Shown here: positions 26,657-36,633 of the stretch, one piece after another | How positions within the stretch are numbered: the first letter of the stretch is position 1 | Layout of the letters: every line of letters begins with the position of its first letter | DNA from: Asticcacaulis currens | Lineage (GTDB): Bacteria > Pseudomonadota > Alphaproteobacteria > Caulobacterales > Caulobacteraceae | Direction of reading: 5' to 3' | Length of the DNA stretch: 64,000 nucleotides | NCBI RefSeq assembly: GCF_028550395.1 | Contig: NZ_JAQQKW010000003.1 | Coordinates: 310,001 to 374,000, forward strand | The notes under the pieces: generated by a model | Told to the model about the DNA's origin: nothing | Database searches by the model: none | Seen by the model: the letters and a program-made list of their open reading frames with translations, nothing else | Program-made: the position numbers and the translations under genes

Positions 26657-28240
26657 ATGAATGCCATTGTCCCCAACGACCCCAACCGCGTCATCGTCTT
26701 TGACACCACCCTGCGTGACGGCGAACAGGCCCCCGGCTTTTCATTAGGCGTCAAGGATAAGCTGATGCTGGCCCACACGCTCAAGGATCTGGGCGTGGAC
26801 GTCATCGAAGCCGGTTTTGCCGCCTCATCGCCCGGCGATGAGGAAGCCATCCGCACCATTGCCCGCGAAGTGGTCGGCCCCACCTTCTGCTCACTGTCGC
26901 GCGCGCTGGAATCCGACATCGACGCCGCCGCCCGTGCACTGCTGCCCGCCAAGCGCAAGCGCTGCCACATCTTCCTCGCCACCTCGCCCATCCATCGCGC
27001 GGCCAAGCTGAAGAAGACGCGCGAGCAGGTGGTTGAAATCGCCCACAAGGCCGTCAGCTACGCCTCGACGATTTTCGATGAGGTCGAGTTCTCGCCCGAA
27101 GACGCCATCCGTACCGAACAGGACTTCCTGCACGAGGTCTGTATCGCCGCGGCCGAGGCCGGGGCGCGTACGCTGAATATTCCGGACACGGTCGGCTACA
27201 CCACGCCGAAGGAAATCTATCAGATTTTCAGCGACCTGAAGGCCGCCCTGAAGGACCATCCGCAGGTCATCCTGTCCGCGCACAATCACGACGATCTGGG
27301 TCTGGGCGTCGCCAACACACTGGCCGCCCTAGAAGCCGGGGCGCGTCAGATCGAAGTGACCATCAACGGCATCGGCGAGCGTGCGGGTAATGCGGCGCTG
27401 GAAGAAGTCGTTATGGCGCTGCGCACGCGGCCTGAGCTGTTCAAGCTGCACACCGGCATCCACACGCCGCTGCTGAGCAAGGCCAGCCACCTCCTGTCGC
27501 GCGCGACCGGCACCATCGTCATGCGCAACAAGGCGGTCGTCGGCCGCAACGCCTTCGCCCACGAATCGGGCATCCATCAGCACGGTATGCTGACCGATGC
27601 ACGCACCTATGAGATCATGCGCCCGGAAGACGTCGGGGCGGAAAAGTCCAATCTGGTGCTGGGCAAACATTCGGGCCGCCACGCCATCGCCAAGCAGGCG
27701 GCGGCGCTGGGCTTCGACCTTGACGAGCTGTCGCTGGGCGACCTGTTTGCCGCCTTCAAGCGCCGCGCCGATGAGATCGGCGAAATCGACGAGTTCGAGC
27801 TGATGTCGCTGCTCACGCGCGACAATGCCGACAAGGACGATGCGCGCCTGTTTAAGGTATCGAGCGAAGTCACCAAGGACTTCGTCACGATCACGCTCGA
27901 CCTGTTCCGCGACAACGGCGAACCGTTGAAGGTGACGGCCACGGGGCTCAATGCCTTTGAGGCCGGGTTCCGTGCATTGGTGGACGCCTATCAGATCGAG
28001 GCGCGCGTCAATGACTGCGAAATCATCCAGTCGGGGTTCACCTTCGACGGCGGGGCCTTTGCAGAAATCAGTTTACAGATTAAGGGTGAGGCATACCGGG
28101 GCCGTGGTCGCGGCCCCGACCCTGTATGGGCCGGGCTTCGCGCCATGTGCGACGCTTTTGAAAAATACGTCTTCCTGCACGACCGGAAGACTCATGCCTC
28201 AAACCTGAATTCTGAGAAACAACATGAAACCGCTCGCTGA
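26657..28240 (+). CDS. leuA: 2-isopropylmalate synthase LeuA
   Basis: The 527-aa enzyme carries out the first committed step of leucine synthesis (acetyl-CoA plus 2-ketoisovalerate). It begins with the catalytic barrel motif DTTLRDGEQAPGFSL; SAHNHDDLGLGVANTLAAL and GERAGNA-LEEVVMAL are the metal and substrate signatures. The C-terminal LeuA dimer domain (about residues 400-500), responsible for leucine feedback, is present. It starts nine bases after the ACT gene, and its end overlaps ilvE by 17 bases. Confidence 0.97.
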   Translation: MNAIVPNDPNRVIVFDTTLRDGEQAPGFSLGVKDKLMLAHTLKDLGVDVIEAGFAASSPGDEEAIRTIAREVVGPTFCSLSRALESDIDAAARALLPAKRKRCHIFLATSPIHRAAKLKKTREQVVEIAHKAVSYASTIFDEVEFSPEDAIRTEQDFLHEVCIAAAEAGARTLNIPDTVGYTTPKEIYQIFSDLKAALKDHPQVILSAHNHDDLGLGVANTLAALEAGARQIEVTINGIGERAGNAALEEVVMALRTRPELFKLHTGIHTPLLSKASHLLSRATGTIVMRNKAVVGRNAFAHESGIHQHGMLTDARTYEIMRPEDVGAEKSNLVLGKHSGRHAIAKQAAALGFDLDELSLGDLFAAFKRRADEIGEIDEFELMSLLTRDNADKDDARLFKVSSEVTKDFVTITLDLFRDNGEPLKVTATGLNAFEAGFRALVDAYQIEARVNDCEIIQSGFTFDGGAFAEISLQIKGEAYRGRGRGPDPVWAGLRAMCDAFEKYVFLHDRKTHASNLNSEKQHETAR

Positions 28241-29150
28241 AAAAATCTGGTTCAACGGTGAACTCAAGGCGTGGGAGGACACCAAGGTCCACGTCATGAC
28301 CCACGCCCTGCACTATGGCACCTCGGTGTTTGAGGGCGTTCGCGCCTACGACACACCGAAGGGCCCGGCGGTGTTCCGCCTGACCGAACACACCCAGCGC
28401 CTGCTCGATTCAGCCCGCATCTATCACATGCCGGTCCCCTACACGCTGCAACAGATCAATGACGCCTGTAAGGAAACCCTGCGCGTCAACGGCCTGAAAT
28501 CCGCCTATCTGCGCCCGATTGCATTCCTGGGCGAATGCGGCATGGGCGTTACGCCGAAGCCGGAAAACGTCCGCGTCGATGTCGCCATCGCCGCCTTCCC
28601 GTGGGGCGCCTATCTGGGTGACGAAGGCCTGACCAAGGGCGTCGATGTCATCGTCTCCTCGTGGAACCGCGCCGCGCCGAACACCATCCCCGTCATGGCC
28701 AAGGCCGGCGGCAACTACCTGTCGTCCTACCTGATCGGCCGCGAAGCGCGCTCGAAGGGGTATGTCGAAGGTCTGGGCCTCGGCGTCGATGGGCGTCTGT
28801 CGGAAGGGGCCGGTGAAAACCTCTTCCTGATGATGGGCGGCAAGATCTACACCCCGCCGGTCTCGGCCTCGATCCTGGGCGGCATCACGCGCAACACCGT
28901 GCTGACGCTCGCCCGCGAAGAGGGCATCGAGATCATCGAGCAGGACCTGCCGCGCGAAATGCTCTACCTCGCCGACGAAGTGTTCATGACCGGTACGGCG
29001 GCGGAAATCACGCCGATCCGCACGATCGATGACATTCCGACGCGTGAAAACGGCCCCGGCCCGATCACCAAGCTGCTGCAGGCCCGTTTCCACGGCCTCT
29101 TTAACGGCCAGACCGAAGACAAGTGGGGCTGGCTCGACTACGTGAATTAA
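28224..29150 (+). CDS. ilvE: Branched-chain amino-acid aminotransferase IlvE
   Basis: A 308-aa fold-type IV PLP enzyme, the last step for Val, Leu and Ile. The PLP lysine lies in AKAGGNYLSSYL (about residue 158), and the distal signature EGAGENLFLMMGG and GITRNTVL complete the class IV pattern. Its start lies inside the end of leuA, so it is translationally coupled. Confidence 0.95.
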   Translation: MKPLAEKIWFNGELKAWEDTKVHVMTHALHYGTSVFEGVRAYDTPKGPAVFRLTEHTQRLLDSARIYHMPVPYTLQQINDACKETLRVNGLKSAYLRPIAFLGECGMGVTPKPENVRVDVAIAAFPWGAYLGDEGLTKGVDVIVSSWNRAAPNTIPVMAKAGGNYLSSYLIGREARSKGYVEGLGLGVDGRLSEGAGENLFLMMGGKIYTPPVSASILGGITRNTVLTLAREEGIEIIEQDLPREMLYLADEVFMTGTAAEITPIRTIDDIPTRENGPGPITKLLQARFHGLFNGQTEDKWGWLDYVN

Positions 29151-29204
29151 ACCGCCGCGGGGGTGACCCCGATGGTGCCATTCCAACCACCGCGCGGTTT
29201 TTTT
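29151..29204 (+). terminator. Intrinsic terminator after ilvE
   Basis: An imperfect GC stem forms between about 29151-29164 and 29185-29197, followed by seven T (29198-29204). It separates the ilv group from leuC at 29270. Confidence 0.65.
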
Positions 29205-29269
29205 AGCCGCGCGGTCCCCCTCGCCTGAGACCAGGGGAGGCTCTTTTATGAAGTGCACGGACGACCATC

Positions 29270-30685
29270 ATGTCAAAACCCAAATCATTGTTCGAGAAGG
29301 TGTGGGAACGCCACATCGTTGAGGAAGAAGGCGCGGACAAGCCCGCCGTCCTCTACATCGACCTGCATCTGGTTCATGAGGTGACCAGTCCTCAGGCGTT
29401 TTCCGAGCTGGATGCGCGCGGCCTGAAGGTTCGTCGTCCCGATCGCACCTTTGCCACGCTCGATCACTCGATCCCGACTCTGGCCCCCGATGCCGACGGC
29501 AACCGCCCCTATGTGACAGCGCAGGCCAAGAAGCAGGTCGAAACGCTTGAGGCCAATGCCGCCAAAAACGGTCTGCGGCTGTTCGGATATGACGCCGAAA
29601 ACCGCGGCGTCGTCCACGTCATCGGGCCGGAAATGGGCCTGACCCAGCCGGGTTTCACAGTCGTTTGCGGCGACTCGCACACCTCGACCCACGGTGCTTT
29701 TGGCTGCATCGCCTTCGGCATCGGCACCTCGGAAGTCGGCCACGTTCTGGCCACCCAGTGCCTCGCTCAGCGTAAGCCCAAGACCATGCGCATCAACATC
29801 ACCGGCGCGCTGCAACCGGGCGTAACGGGCAAGGACGTGGCGCTGACCGTCATCAACACGCTGGGCTTCTCCGGCGGCACGGGCTTTGCGCTCGAATATG
29901 CCGGGCCGGTTATCGAAGCGCTCGATATGGAAGGCCGCATGACGGTCTGTAACCTGTCGATCGAAGCCGGTGCGCGCTGCGGCATGATCGCCCCTGACCA
30001 GAAGACGGTCGAATGGCTGCGCGGCCGCGAATACGTGCCGCAAGGCGCGGCCTTTGACGAAGCCGCCGCTCAGTGGCTGACGCTGAAGTCCGACGATGGC
30101 GCGGTGTTTGATAAGGAAATCACCATCGACGGTTCAGCGATTGAGCCGATGGCCACCTGGGGCACCTCGCCCGATCAGGGTGCGCCCATCGTCAAGGGCG
30201 TGCCCGTGGCCGCCAACGAAGACGAAGAACGCGCGCTGAAATACATGGGCTTCACCGGCGGCGAGGCCCGCGAGGTGGAGAAGGTCGATGTGGTCTTCAT
30301 CGGTTCGTGCACCAATGGCCGCATGGCCGATCTGCGCGCCGCCGCTGCCATCATGAAGGGTCGCAAGGTCGCGCCGGGCGTGCGCGCCCTGATCGTGCCG
30401 GGTTCGGAATGGGTGCGCGTCGAAGCCGAAAAGGAAGGCCTGCATCAGATCTTCCTCGAAGCCGGTGCGGAATGGCGTCTGCCGGGCTGCTCGATGTGTA
30501 TTGCCATGAACGGCGACTTCGTGCTGCCGGGGCAACTGGCCGTTTCGACCTCGAACCGCAATTTCGAAGGCCGTCAGGGCCCCGGCTCGCGCACGGTTCT
30601 GGCCTCACCGGCCACCGCCGCGGCCTCGGCCATTGCCGGTCATGTGGCCGACCCCCGTCAATTCATGCAGCTTGAAAGCGCCTAA
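29270..30685 (+). CDS. leuC: 3-isopropylmalate dehydratase large subunit LeuC
   Basis: A 471-aa aconitase-family subunit with a 4Fe-4S site. Signatures are [28 protein letters not shown] (Fe-S cysteine) and [11 protein letters not shown] (two more cysteines). With LeuD it isomerises 2- to 3-isopropylmalate. leuD follows after about 50 bases. Confidence 0.97.
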   Translation: MSKPKSLFEKVWERHIVEEEGADKPAVLYIDLHLVHEVTSPQAFSELDARGLKVRRPDRTFATLDHSIPTLAPDADGNRPYVTAQAKKQVETLEANAAKNGLRLFGYDAENRGVVHVIGPEMGLTQPGFTVVCGDSHTSTHGAFGCIAFGIGTSEVGHVLATQCLAQRKPKTMRINITGALQPGVTGKDVALTVINTLGFSGGTGFALEYAGPVIEALDMEGRMTVCNLSIEAGARCGMIAPDQKTVEWLRGREYVPQGAAFDEAAAQWLTLKSDDGAVFDKEITIDGSAIEPMATWGTSPDQGAPIVKGVPVAANEDEERALKYMGFTGGEAREVEKVDVVFIGSCTNGRMADLRAAAAIMKGRKVAPGVRALIVPGSEWVRVEAEKEGLHQIFLEAGAEWRLPGCSMCIAMNGDFVLPGQLAVSTSNRNFEGRQGPGSRTVLASPATAAASAIAGHVADPRQFMQLESA

Positions 30686-30735
30686 CTTTTCGCCTCCCCT
30701 GCACAGCGGGGGAGGACGGGAAAAAAGAGAACCCA

Positions 30736-31326
30736 ATGTCCAACCAAGAACCCGTCAACAGCTTCTCGTCACGCATCGTCGTCCTTCCGGAAGCCAATAT
30801 CGACACCGACCAGATCATACCCGCGCGCTTTCTGACCACGACCACAAAGGCCGGTCTGGGCAAGGTCGCCTTCAACGACTGGCGCTACAATGCCGACGGA
30901 TCGAACAAGCCGCACATCCTCAATGAGATCGACCCGACCGAGCACCGCGTGCTGGTCGCCGGTAACAATCTCGGCTGCGGCTCGTCGCGCGAACACGCCC
31001 CGTGGGCGCTGATGGACTATGGTTTCAAGGCCGTCATCTCGACCGAAATCGCCGACATCTTCAAGTCGAACAGCCTGAAGAACGGCCTGTTGCCGGTCGT
31101 GGTATCGCCCGAAATCCACGACAAGCTGACGCAAAACCCGCAGCAGCGCGTCACCATCGACCTCGAATCCTGCACCCTGACGCTGGAAGACGGCACCACC
31201 GTCACCTTCCAGGTCGAAGCCTTCGCGCGCCAATGCCTGCTGGAAGGCGTCGATGCCATGGGCTGGCTGTTGAAGCGCCTGCCGGAAATCGAAGCCTACG
31301 AACAAACAAACAATAAAGCTGCCTGA
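30736..31326 (+). CDS. leuD: 3-isopropylmalate dehydratase small subunit LeuD
   Basis: The 196-aa aconitase swivel-domain subunit has the NIDTDQIIPARFL and GNNLGCGSSREHAPWAL motifs. It completes the LeuCD enzyme. It starts 50 bases past leuC and ends 32 bases before leuB. Confidence 0.97.
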   Translation: MSNQEPVNSFSSRIVVLPEANIDTDQIIPARFLTTTTKAGLGKVAFNDWRYNADGSNKPHILNEIDPTEHRVLVAGNNLGCGSSREHAPWALMDYGFKAVISTEIADIFKSNSLKNGLLPVVVSPEIHDKLTQNPQQRVTIDLESCTLTLEDGTTVTFQVEAFARQCLLEGVDAMGWLLKRLPEIEAYEQTNNKAA

Positions 31327-31358
31327 GCTCTTACTGCGTCACATACTGGAAAATTATT

Positions 31359-32420
31359 ATGTCCACCTTCAACATCGTCGTGCTGCCGGGTGACGGCATC
31401 GGTCCCGAAGTCGCCGCCGCGGGCGTGTCCGCGCTGAAGGCCATCGGTGAGGTCTATGGCCACACCTTCAACTTCGAAGAAAAGCTGATCGGCGGCATCG
31501 CCATTGATGAGCGCAACGACCCCTACCCCGCCGACACCGACGCCGCCTGTCAGGCCGCCGATGCGGTGCTGCTGGGGGCTGTGGGTGGCCCGAAGTGGGA
31601 CCTGCAACCCAAGCGCCCGGAGCAGGGCCTTCTGGCCGTGCGCAAGTCGATGGGCCTGTTCGCCAATCTGCGCCCGATGGACGTCCCCGCCTCGCAAGCC
31701 TTCCGCTCGCCGCTGAAAGAAGAGATCGTGTCGGGGGCCGACATGCTGATCGTGCGCGAACTGACCGGTGGCCTCTATTTCGGCAAGCAGACCCGCACCG
31801 AAGACCGCGCCGTCGATGAATGTGTCTATACGGTCGAGGAAATCGAGCGCGTCGCCCGCGTCGCCTTTGAAGCCGCCCGCAAGCGTCGCAACAAGGTCAC
31901 CTCGGTCGATAAGGCCAATGTCATTGAGACCTCGCGTCTGTGGCGCGAAACGGTCATCAAGCTGCACAAGGCGGAATATGCGGATGTCGAGCTGGAGCAC
32001 GCTCTGGTCGATTCGATGGCCATGCACCTCGTCACCCGTCCGAAGGCGTTTGACGTGATCGTCACCGAAAACATGTTCGGCGACATCCTGTCCGACCTCG
32101 CCTCGGTGCTGCCGGGTTCGATCGGTCTGCTGGGCTCGGCCTCGCTGGGCTCCGGTAAAGGCCTCTACGAGCCGATCCACGGCTCGGCCCCGGACATTGC
32201 GGGCAAGGACCTCGCCAACCCCATAGGCACGCTGAAGTCCGTGGCCATGATGCTGCGCTTCTCGCTCAATCTGAGCGCTGAAGCCGACGCGCTGGACGCC
32301 GCCATCGAAGCGGTGATCAAGGCCGGGCAACTGACCCGCGATCTGGGCGGTACGCTAGCCGGTTCGGAAGTCACCAAAGCGATCGTGGCGCAAATCCACG
32401 CGGCCAAGGTCGCAGCGTAA
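31359..32420 (+). CDS. leuB: 3-isopropylmalate dehydrogenase LeuB
   Basis: The 353-aa NAD-dependent beta-decarboxylating dehydrogenase has LPGDGIGPE at the N-terminus, RELTGGLYFG, TVDKAN-like SVDKANVIE, and the metal/substrate loop NMFGDILSDLASVLPGS. It oxidises 3-isopropylmalate. It is the last leucine gene, and a strong terminator follows. Confidence 0.97.
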   Translation: MSTFNIVVLPGDGIGPEVAAAGVSALKAIGEVYGHTFNFEEKLIGGIAIDERNDPYPADTDAACQAADAVLLGAVGGPKWDLQPKRPEQGLLAVRKSMGLFANLRPMDVPASQAFRSPLKEEIVSGADMLIVRELTGGLYFGKQTRTEDRAVDECVYTVEEIERVARVAFEAARKRRNKVTSVDKANVIETSRLWRETVIKLHKAEYADVELEHALVDSMAMHLVTRPKAFDVIVTENMFGDILSDLASVLPGSIGLLGSASLGSGKGLYEPIHGSAPDIAGKDLANPIGTLKSVAMMLRFSLNLSAEADALDAAIEAVIKAGQLTRDLGGTLAGSEVTKAIVAQIHAAKVAA

Positions 32421-32443
32421 GCGCTTCGCACAATTGCAAATAC

Positions 32444-32475
32444 AAAACCCCGCCGGAGCATTCCGGCGGGGTTTT
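32444..32475. terminator. Bidirectional intrinsic terminator between leuB and DUF167 gene
   Basis: AAAACCCCGCCGGA (32444-32457) pairs with TCCGGCGGGGTTTT (32462-32475). It is A-rich on one side and T-rich on the other, so it can serve both converging transcripts. Confidence 0.9.
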
Positions 32476-32476
32476 G

Positions 32477-32749
32477 TTATGTCAGGGCCTCCCGTAACGC
32501 CGCCTCGTCCAGACCCTCGACCTCGATCTGCTTGAGGCGCGACGTATCTCCGGCCAGCAGCGACAGGCGCGATTTGGGCAGCTTCAACCGCTTGGCCAGA
32601 AAGGCGATCAGGGCGTCATTGGCGCGACCCTCTATCGGCGGCGCGGTGACGCGCACCTTGAGATAGGGCCGCCCCTGCTCATCCGCCTCCCAGCCATCGA
32701 CGCGATCCGCCGCCGCCTTGGGCGTCAGCCGCACGACCAGCCGGGCCAA
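32477..32749 (-). CDS. DUF167 (YggU-family) protein
   Basis: A 90-aa protein whose centre reads RVTAPPIEGRANDALIAFLA, the DUF167 signature, followed by LAGDTSRLKQIEVEG. Function is unknown. It begins with TTG directly after the stop of the YggT gene, the usual arrangement for this pair. Confidence 0.9.
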   Translation of the reverse strand: MARLVVRLTPKAAADRVDGWEADEQGRPYLKVRVTAPPIEGRANDALIAFLAKRLKLPKSRLSLLAGDTSRLKQIEVEGLDEAALREALT

Positions 32750-33058
32750 TTACATACCCGTCAGGCCATAGAGGCTGGCGCGCGCCATCGGAAGCAGGAA
32801 GCGCTGCATCCCCTGAATGATCAGGATGGCGATAATCGGACTGATGTCGATGCCTCCCAGATTGGGGATGACACGACGGAAAGGCTCGAGGATCGGATAG
32901 GTCAGGCGATCAAGCATTTCCATGAAGCGGTACACGCCGGGATTACGGGTATTGATGACGTTGAACGCCACCAGCCAGCTCAGGATCGCGCTGATGATGA
33001 TGACCCACACCGCGAAAGACAAAATACCGTTGAGGACGAAGAAGACGAAATCGATCAT
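32750..33058 (-). CDS. YggT-family membrane protein
   Basis: A 102-aa protein with two hydrophobic segments at about residues 5-28 and 65-92; the pattern RNPGVYRFMEMLDRLTYPIL then PFRRVIPNLGGIDISPI is the YggT signature. These proteins are linked to envelope or cell-division functions. Its stop abuts the DUF167 start. Confidence 0.9.
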   Translation of the reverse strand: MIDFVFFVLNGILSFAVWVIIISAILSWLVAFNVINTRNPGVYRFMEMLDRLTYPILEPFRRVIPNLGGIDISPIIAILIIQGMQRFLLPMARASLYGLTGM

Positions 33059-33136
33059 GAAAAACCCTTGGCACCCGGCATGTCCGGCTTTTTGTGAATA
33101 TAGCGGTGCCGACAGCTATAACAAGTCAAACCCGAC

Positions 33137-33164
33137 TTGACAGTCTCCGGCGTTCGATTAAAAG
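33137..33164 (+). promoter_or_regulatory. Candidate promoter for tRNA-Ala
   Basis: A perfect -35 TTGACA (33137-33142) is followed after 16 bases by TAAAAG (33159-33164), which ends 18 bases before the tRNA. The -10 match is weak. Confidence 0.45.
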
Positions 33165-33182
33165 ACGCCTTCCACAAGGAAT

Positions 33183-33258
33183 GGGGCTATAGCTCAGTTG
33201 GTAGAGCGCCTCGTTCGCAATGAGGAGGCCAGCGGTTCGAATCCGCTTAGCTCCACCA
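33183..33258 (+). tRNA. tRNA-Ala (anticodon CGC)
   Basis: A 76-base cloverleaf: acceptor GGGGCTA/TAGCTCC with the G3:U70 alanine identity pair, D-arm AGCTCAGTTGGTAGAGC, anticodon stem CCTCG/TGAGG with loop TTCGCAA (CGC), and T-loop TTCGAAT within GCGG/CCGC. CCA is encoded. It reads GCG codons. Confidence 0.95.
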
Positions 33259-33328
33259 TTTCTTGCTCGACCTCACGCCCGCCGCGCTTCCCGCCGGCGG
33301 GCGTCGGTTTATTCGCCGCCTCTCAAAC

Positions 33329-34804
33329 TCACGCCGCCAGATAGCTTTTGAGGAAGGCGTCGTGCGTCGGCATGGCATCGACCGTGCGGGCGATGTTGGT
33401 TTTCAGGCCGTCCAGCGCCTGACGCAGTTGCGCCTCGCTCATCAGTTGGCCAATGGCGTGGTGCGATTGCGGCTCAAGCCTTTGGCCCAGCAGCACCTGC
33501 ACCCACGAATCGACGCGGAACAGATCATCGGCCGCCTGCCAGGCGTGACCGTGTTCGCGGAACATCTCCAGCCGCTCGGTCAGGCTGTCGGGCACGCTCA
33601 TCTCGCGCCGTTCGCGCCAGAAGGCCGTGTCGTCGCGCTGGGTCAGCTTGTAGTGCAGGATCACGAAGTCGCGCACCTTCTCGATTTCACGACGCGCAAT
33701 CTCGTTATAATGGTCGCTGACCGCCTCGGTGATGCCGCCGAAGGGGAACATCTGGATCAGGCGCGTCACGGCGATCTGGAACAGGTGGATGCTGGTCGAT
33801 TCCAGCGGCTCGATAAAGCCGCTCGACAGGCCGACCGTCAGGCAGTTCTTGTTCCATATCTTGTTGCGCCGCCCGGTGCGGTAGCGGATCAGGCGCGGCT
33901 CGGTCAGGGGCTCCCCATCGACCAGTGACAGCAGGCGTTCGCGCGCCGCCTCATCCGATAGGTGCCCGCTGGCATAGACCAGCCCGTTGCCCACACGGTT
34001 CTGTAGCGGGATGCGCCAGCGCCAGCCTTCGCCGTGCGCAATGGCGCGCGTATAGGGATCGAGCCGCCCGGATGGCGCGGTCTGCACGGCCAGCGCCCGA
34101 TCGGTGGGCAGCCAGTGGCTCCAGTCCTCAAAACCGGTCTTCAGCGTCTCTTCGATCAGAAGCCCCTTAAAGCCCGTGCAGTCGATAAACAGGTCTCCGT
34201 CGATGACCTCACCCGACTCCAGCGCCAGCGCCGTGATAAACCCGGTATCGGCGTCCTGACGCACCTCACGGATGCGGCCTTCGATGCGCCTGGCCCCGTG
34301 CGCTTCGCTGAATTGCCTCAGGAACCGCCCATACAGCACAGCGTCGAAATGATAGGCGTAGTTGATGCGCGCCGTATCCGAGGTGAAGAACTTGCCCTCT
34401 TCCGCCGCCCGCAGCTCAAAACAATAGTCGCCGAGATCGCCGCCAAAGCCTTTATCACGCGCCGCCATCCACACATGGTGAAACGGGGCCATCCAGTTGG
34501 ATTTGCCGATCTCACCGAAGGAGTGGATGTAGCGGTCGCCGTCGCGCGCCCAGTTTTCAAAGGCGATGCCCAGCTTATAGGTGGCATTGGTCGCCTTGAG
34601 GAAGGCGCGTTCATCTATGCCCAGAAAGTGATGGAAGGTGCGGGCCGTGGGGATGGTCGCCTCCCCCACCCCGACAATACCGATCTCTTCCGACTCGATC
34701 AGGGTAATATCGATCAGCGTCCCCAAAAGCTTCGACAGGGCCGCCGCCGCGCACCATCCGGCCGTGCCGCCGCCGGCAATGACTACCTTTTTGACCGGTT
34801 GCAT
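33329..34804 (-). CDS. Flavin-dependent tryptophan-halogenase-like protein
   Basis: A 491-aa protein of the PrnA/RebH family. It has the FAD motif GGGTAGW (residues 11-17), lysine 77 in KLGIAFENW (the catalytic Lys in the family), WRWRIP matching the WxWxIP halogenase signature, and EPLEST with the second catalytic Glu. These enzymes use FADH2, oxygen and halide to halogenate indoles. In Caulobacterales such genes occur next to TonB-dependent receptors, SapC and cupin genes, as here; related proteins prefer bromide or unknown substrates, so tryptophan is not assumed. The cupin gene ends 10 bases upstream. Confidence 0.92.
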   Translation of the reverse strand: MQPVKKVVIAGGGTAGWCAAAALSKLLGTLIDITLIESEEIGIVGVGEATIPTARTFHHFLGIDERAFLKATNATYKLGIAFENWARDGDRYIHSFGEIGKSNWMAPFHHVWMAARDKGFGGDLGDYCFELRAAEEGKFFTSDTARINYAYHFDAVLYGRFLRQFSEAHGARRIEGRIREVRQDADTGFITALALESGEVIDGDLFIDCTGFKGLLIEETLKTGFEDWSHWLPTDRALAVQTAPSGRLDPYTRAIAHGEGWRWRIPLQNRVGNGLVYASGHLSDEAARERLLSLVDGEPLTEPRLIRYRTGRRNKIWNKNCLTVGLSSGFIEPLESTSIHLFQIAVTRLIQMFPFGGITEAVSDHYNEIARREIEKVRDFVILHYKLTQRDDTAFWRERREMSVPDSLTERLEMFREHGHAWQAADDLFRVDSWVQVLLGQRLEPQSHHAIGQLMSEAQLRQALDGLKTNIARTVDAMPTHDAFLKSYLAA

Positions 34805-34814
34805 GTCTCTTCCC

Positions 34815-35849
34815 TCAGCGATTTAATTTTTGCAGAAGTTGCGCCCTCAGGCGTCTGGCCGTCATGTCGTTCAGCGTCCCCAGTGCGCCGCGCGCCGCTT
34901 CGGGGATATGCGCGCCCGCCTGCTCGGCCGGGCCGAAGATGTAATAGTCGAACAGCGCCTTCCAGGCGTCCTTTTCCGGCTGGGGCCGATCGCGCAGGCT
35001 CAATAGGCCGTGCAGCAGGGTGTTCATCGGCGTGTCCATGAAGGCCGGAGAGGTGTTCCACCAGTAGTTCACCAGAATGTTGAACGGTGCCAGCGCCTCA
35101 ACGTGGTGCCACCACAGGGCCGGATAGAAGAGGACATCGCCCGGTTCCATATCAGCCACCTGACCGGCGGCTTCGGCGTCGCGGAAGCTCGGGAAGCGGT
35201 CATAGTCGGGATCACGGAAATCGACCAGACTGACCACCTGACCGCCGGGCGTCGGCTCCAGCGGGCCGGGATAGAGGTTGGCGACCTGATCCGGCGGGAA
35301 CAGGGTAAAGCGCCGCTGCCCGGCGACGCAAACCGCGATATTGTGCGACATGTCGAAATGGCAGGTCGCCGTGGTGCGGTTGCCGATCCAGATACTGGCC
35401 AAAGGCGGATTAGCCACGAACATGGGATGGTTCAGGCTCAGGTCGTTGCCCGCCTCACGCAGGCCCGGCAGGTACAGACCCAGATCGGTCGAGCCGATAT
35501 AGAAGGACGGCGGCGCAGGGTCGTCGAGATGCGCCGCCACCTCTTCGAGAAACGCGCTGAGGTCGGTGCGCGCGGCGGTGAAATTGAGCCCCGCCATATC
35601 GTCGCGGTAGAAGAAGCGGCCGCCAATCTTCTGCGCGCCCGTATAGGCGGTCACCGGCCGCCCCTGATAAAAGCGGCGCAAAAGGTCCATCGCCGCCGCC
35701 GCGCTCTTTACCCCCTCACGCACCAAAGGCCAGTCGCGCGCCACACCCTTGAGGATGACCGGCTTTTGCGCGGCCATAAGTTCATCAAACGCAATGGCGT
35801 CCGGCGCAATACCGGTCACGACCTCGGTACGGCGGGTAATCTCAGCCAT
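34815..35849 (-). CDS. Cupin-like (JmjC/cupin_8) protein
   Basis: The protein (344 aa) has an iron-binding HFD (in TATCHFDMSHN) in the first half of the cupin core, and a distal histidine in WWHHVEAL; VVILKG-type PVILKGVARDWP is near the N-terminus. This matches 2-oxoglutarate/Fe(II) oxygenase-like cupin_8 proteins. The start overlaps the SapC stop by one base (TGATG). It is probably co-transcribed with SapC and the halogenase; the substrate is unknown. Confidence 0.9.
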   Translation of the reverse strand: MAEITRRTEVVTGIAPDAIAFDELMAAQKPVILKGVARDWPLVREGVKSAAAAMDLLRRFYQGRPVTAYTGAQKIGGRFFYRDDMAGLNFTAARTDLSAFLEEVAAHLDDPAPPSFYIGSTDLGLYLPGLREAGNDLSLNHPMFVANPPLASIWIGNRTTATCHFDMSHNIAVCVAGQRRFTLFPPDQVANLYPGPLEPTPGGQVVSLVDFRDPDYDRFPSFRDAEAAGQVADMEPGDVLFYPALWWHHVEALAPFNILVNYWWNTSPAFMDTPMNTLLHGLLSLRDRPQPEKDAWKALFDYYIFGPAEQAGAHIPEAARGALGTLNDMTARRLRAQLLQKLNR

Positions 35850-36553
35850 CAGAGCGCGGCCCGCTTGCGGTTCTTCAGCTCAATAATGCGGGCCATATTG
35901 CCCATCGAGCCCACGATCTGAAAGGCCAGCGCCAGGAAACCGGCGCGGTTCAGGCGTTCCAGCGCCTCTCCGCTGAGCTGCGACAGGGCCTCCTGACTGA
36001 TGGAGAACAGCCCCGGCATCTTGTATTCGGTGGTGTCGTCGAGGCGGATGGCGATTTCGACCGGCGCGATCAGGCCCTCGGCCTGAAACGCCGCGAACAT
36101 CGGCGTATTGAGTTCGACGCCCTGATGGATAGTGCGCAGCGCCCGCATATGGCGTTCCAGAGCGGGCGCGTTACCGCCGTGCGGGAGGAATACGGGTTCG
36201 CCCTCGCTGCGGCTGAGGCGCGGGTGGTCGAGATCGACCATCAGCATGGGCTGGTCGTCGTTCATGCCAATCAGGAAGGGACCACGATTGCTCATGGCCG
36301 GAACGTGGCGTGCCTGCCACTGACCGTCGGCCAAAAACAGGTTTTCGTCCTTATCGAGGCCCAGCAGGGCATAGGTCTGAAAGCCGCCGTTTTCCGTCTC
36401 CCGGAAATAGAGCGGATAGTCGCGCTGAAGCTCGGCAAATTCGGTCGCAAAGACGGGGATTTCATTTAACGCGTCGCCAAAATGCGAGCCGTGGCCGGCG
36501 ATGACCCTCAGGTCGTGATGCTGGACATTGTCGAGAAGGACGGCGTTGGGCAT
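35849..36553 (-). CDS. SapC-family protein
   Basis: A 234-aa SapC protein: HHDLRVIAGHG near the N-terminus, F---EFAELQRDYPLYFR, and FLIGMNDDQPMLMVDLDHPRL are the family landmarks. The name comes from an S-layer secretion gene, but in Caulobacterales it regularly accompanies TonB receptors and halogenases. There is no signal peptide. Confidence 0.9.
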   Translation of the reverse strand: MPNAVLLDNVQHHDLRVIAGHGSHFGDALNEIPVFATEFAELQRDYPLYFRETENGGFQTYALLGLDKDENLFLADGQWQARHVPAMSNRGPFLIGMNDDQPMLMVDLDHPRLSRSEGEPVFLPHGGNAPALERHMRALRTIHQGVELNTPMFAAFQAEGLIAPVEIAIRLDDTTEYKMPGLFSISQEALSQLSGEALERLNRAGFLALAFQIVGSMGNMARIIELKNRKRAAL

Positions 36554-36633
36554 GGAAGTACTTTCACAAATACATAGAACTTACCCCGCCCGTCTCAAAC
36601 AGCAAGATGCCAGGCGACAGGGCGGAAGGCAGC

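Noticed and set aside
29171-29227. Short ORF between ilvE and leuC as a leucine leader peptide
   Set aside because: It encodes mainly Pro, Arg and Phe, and the T-run lies inside it, so it does not fit attenuation.
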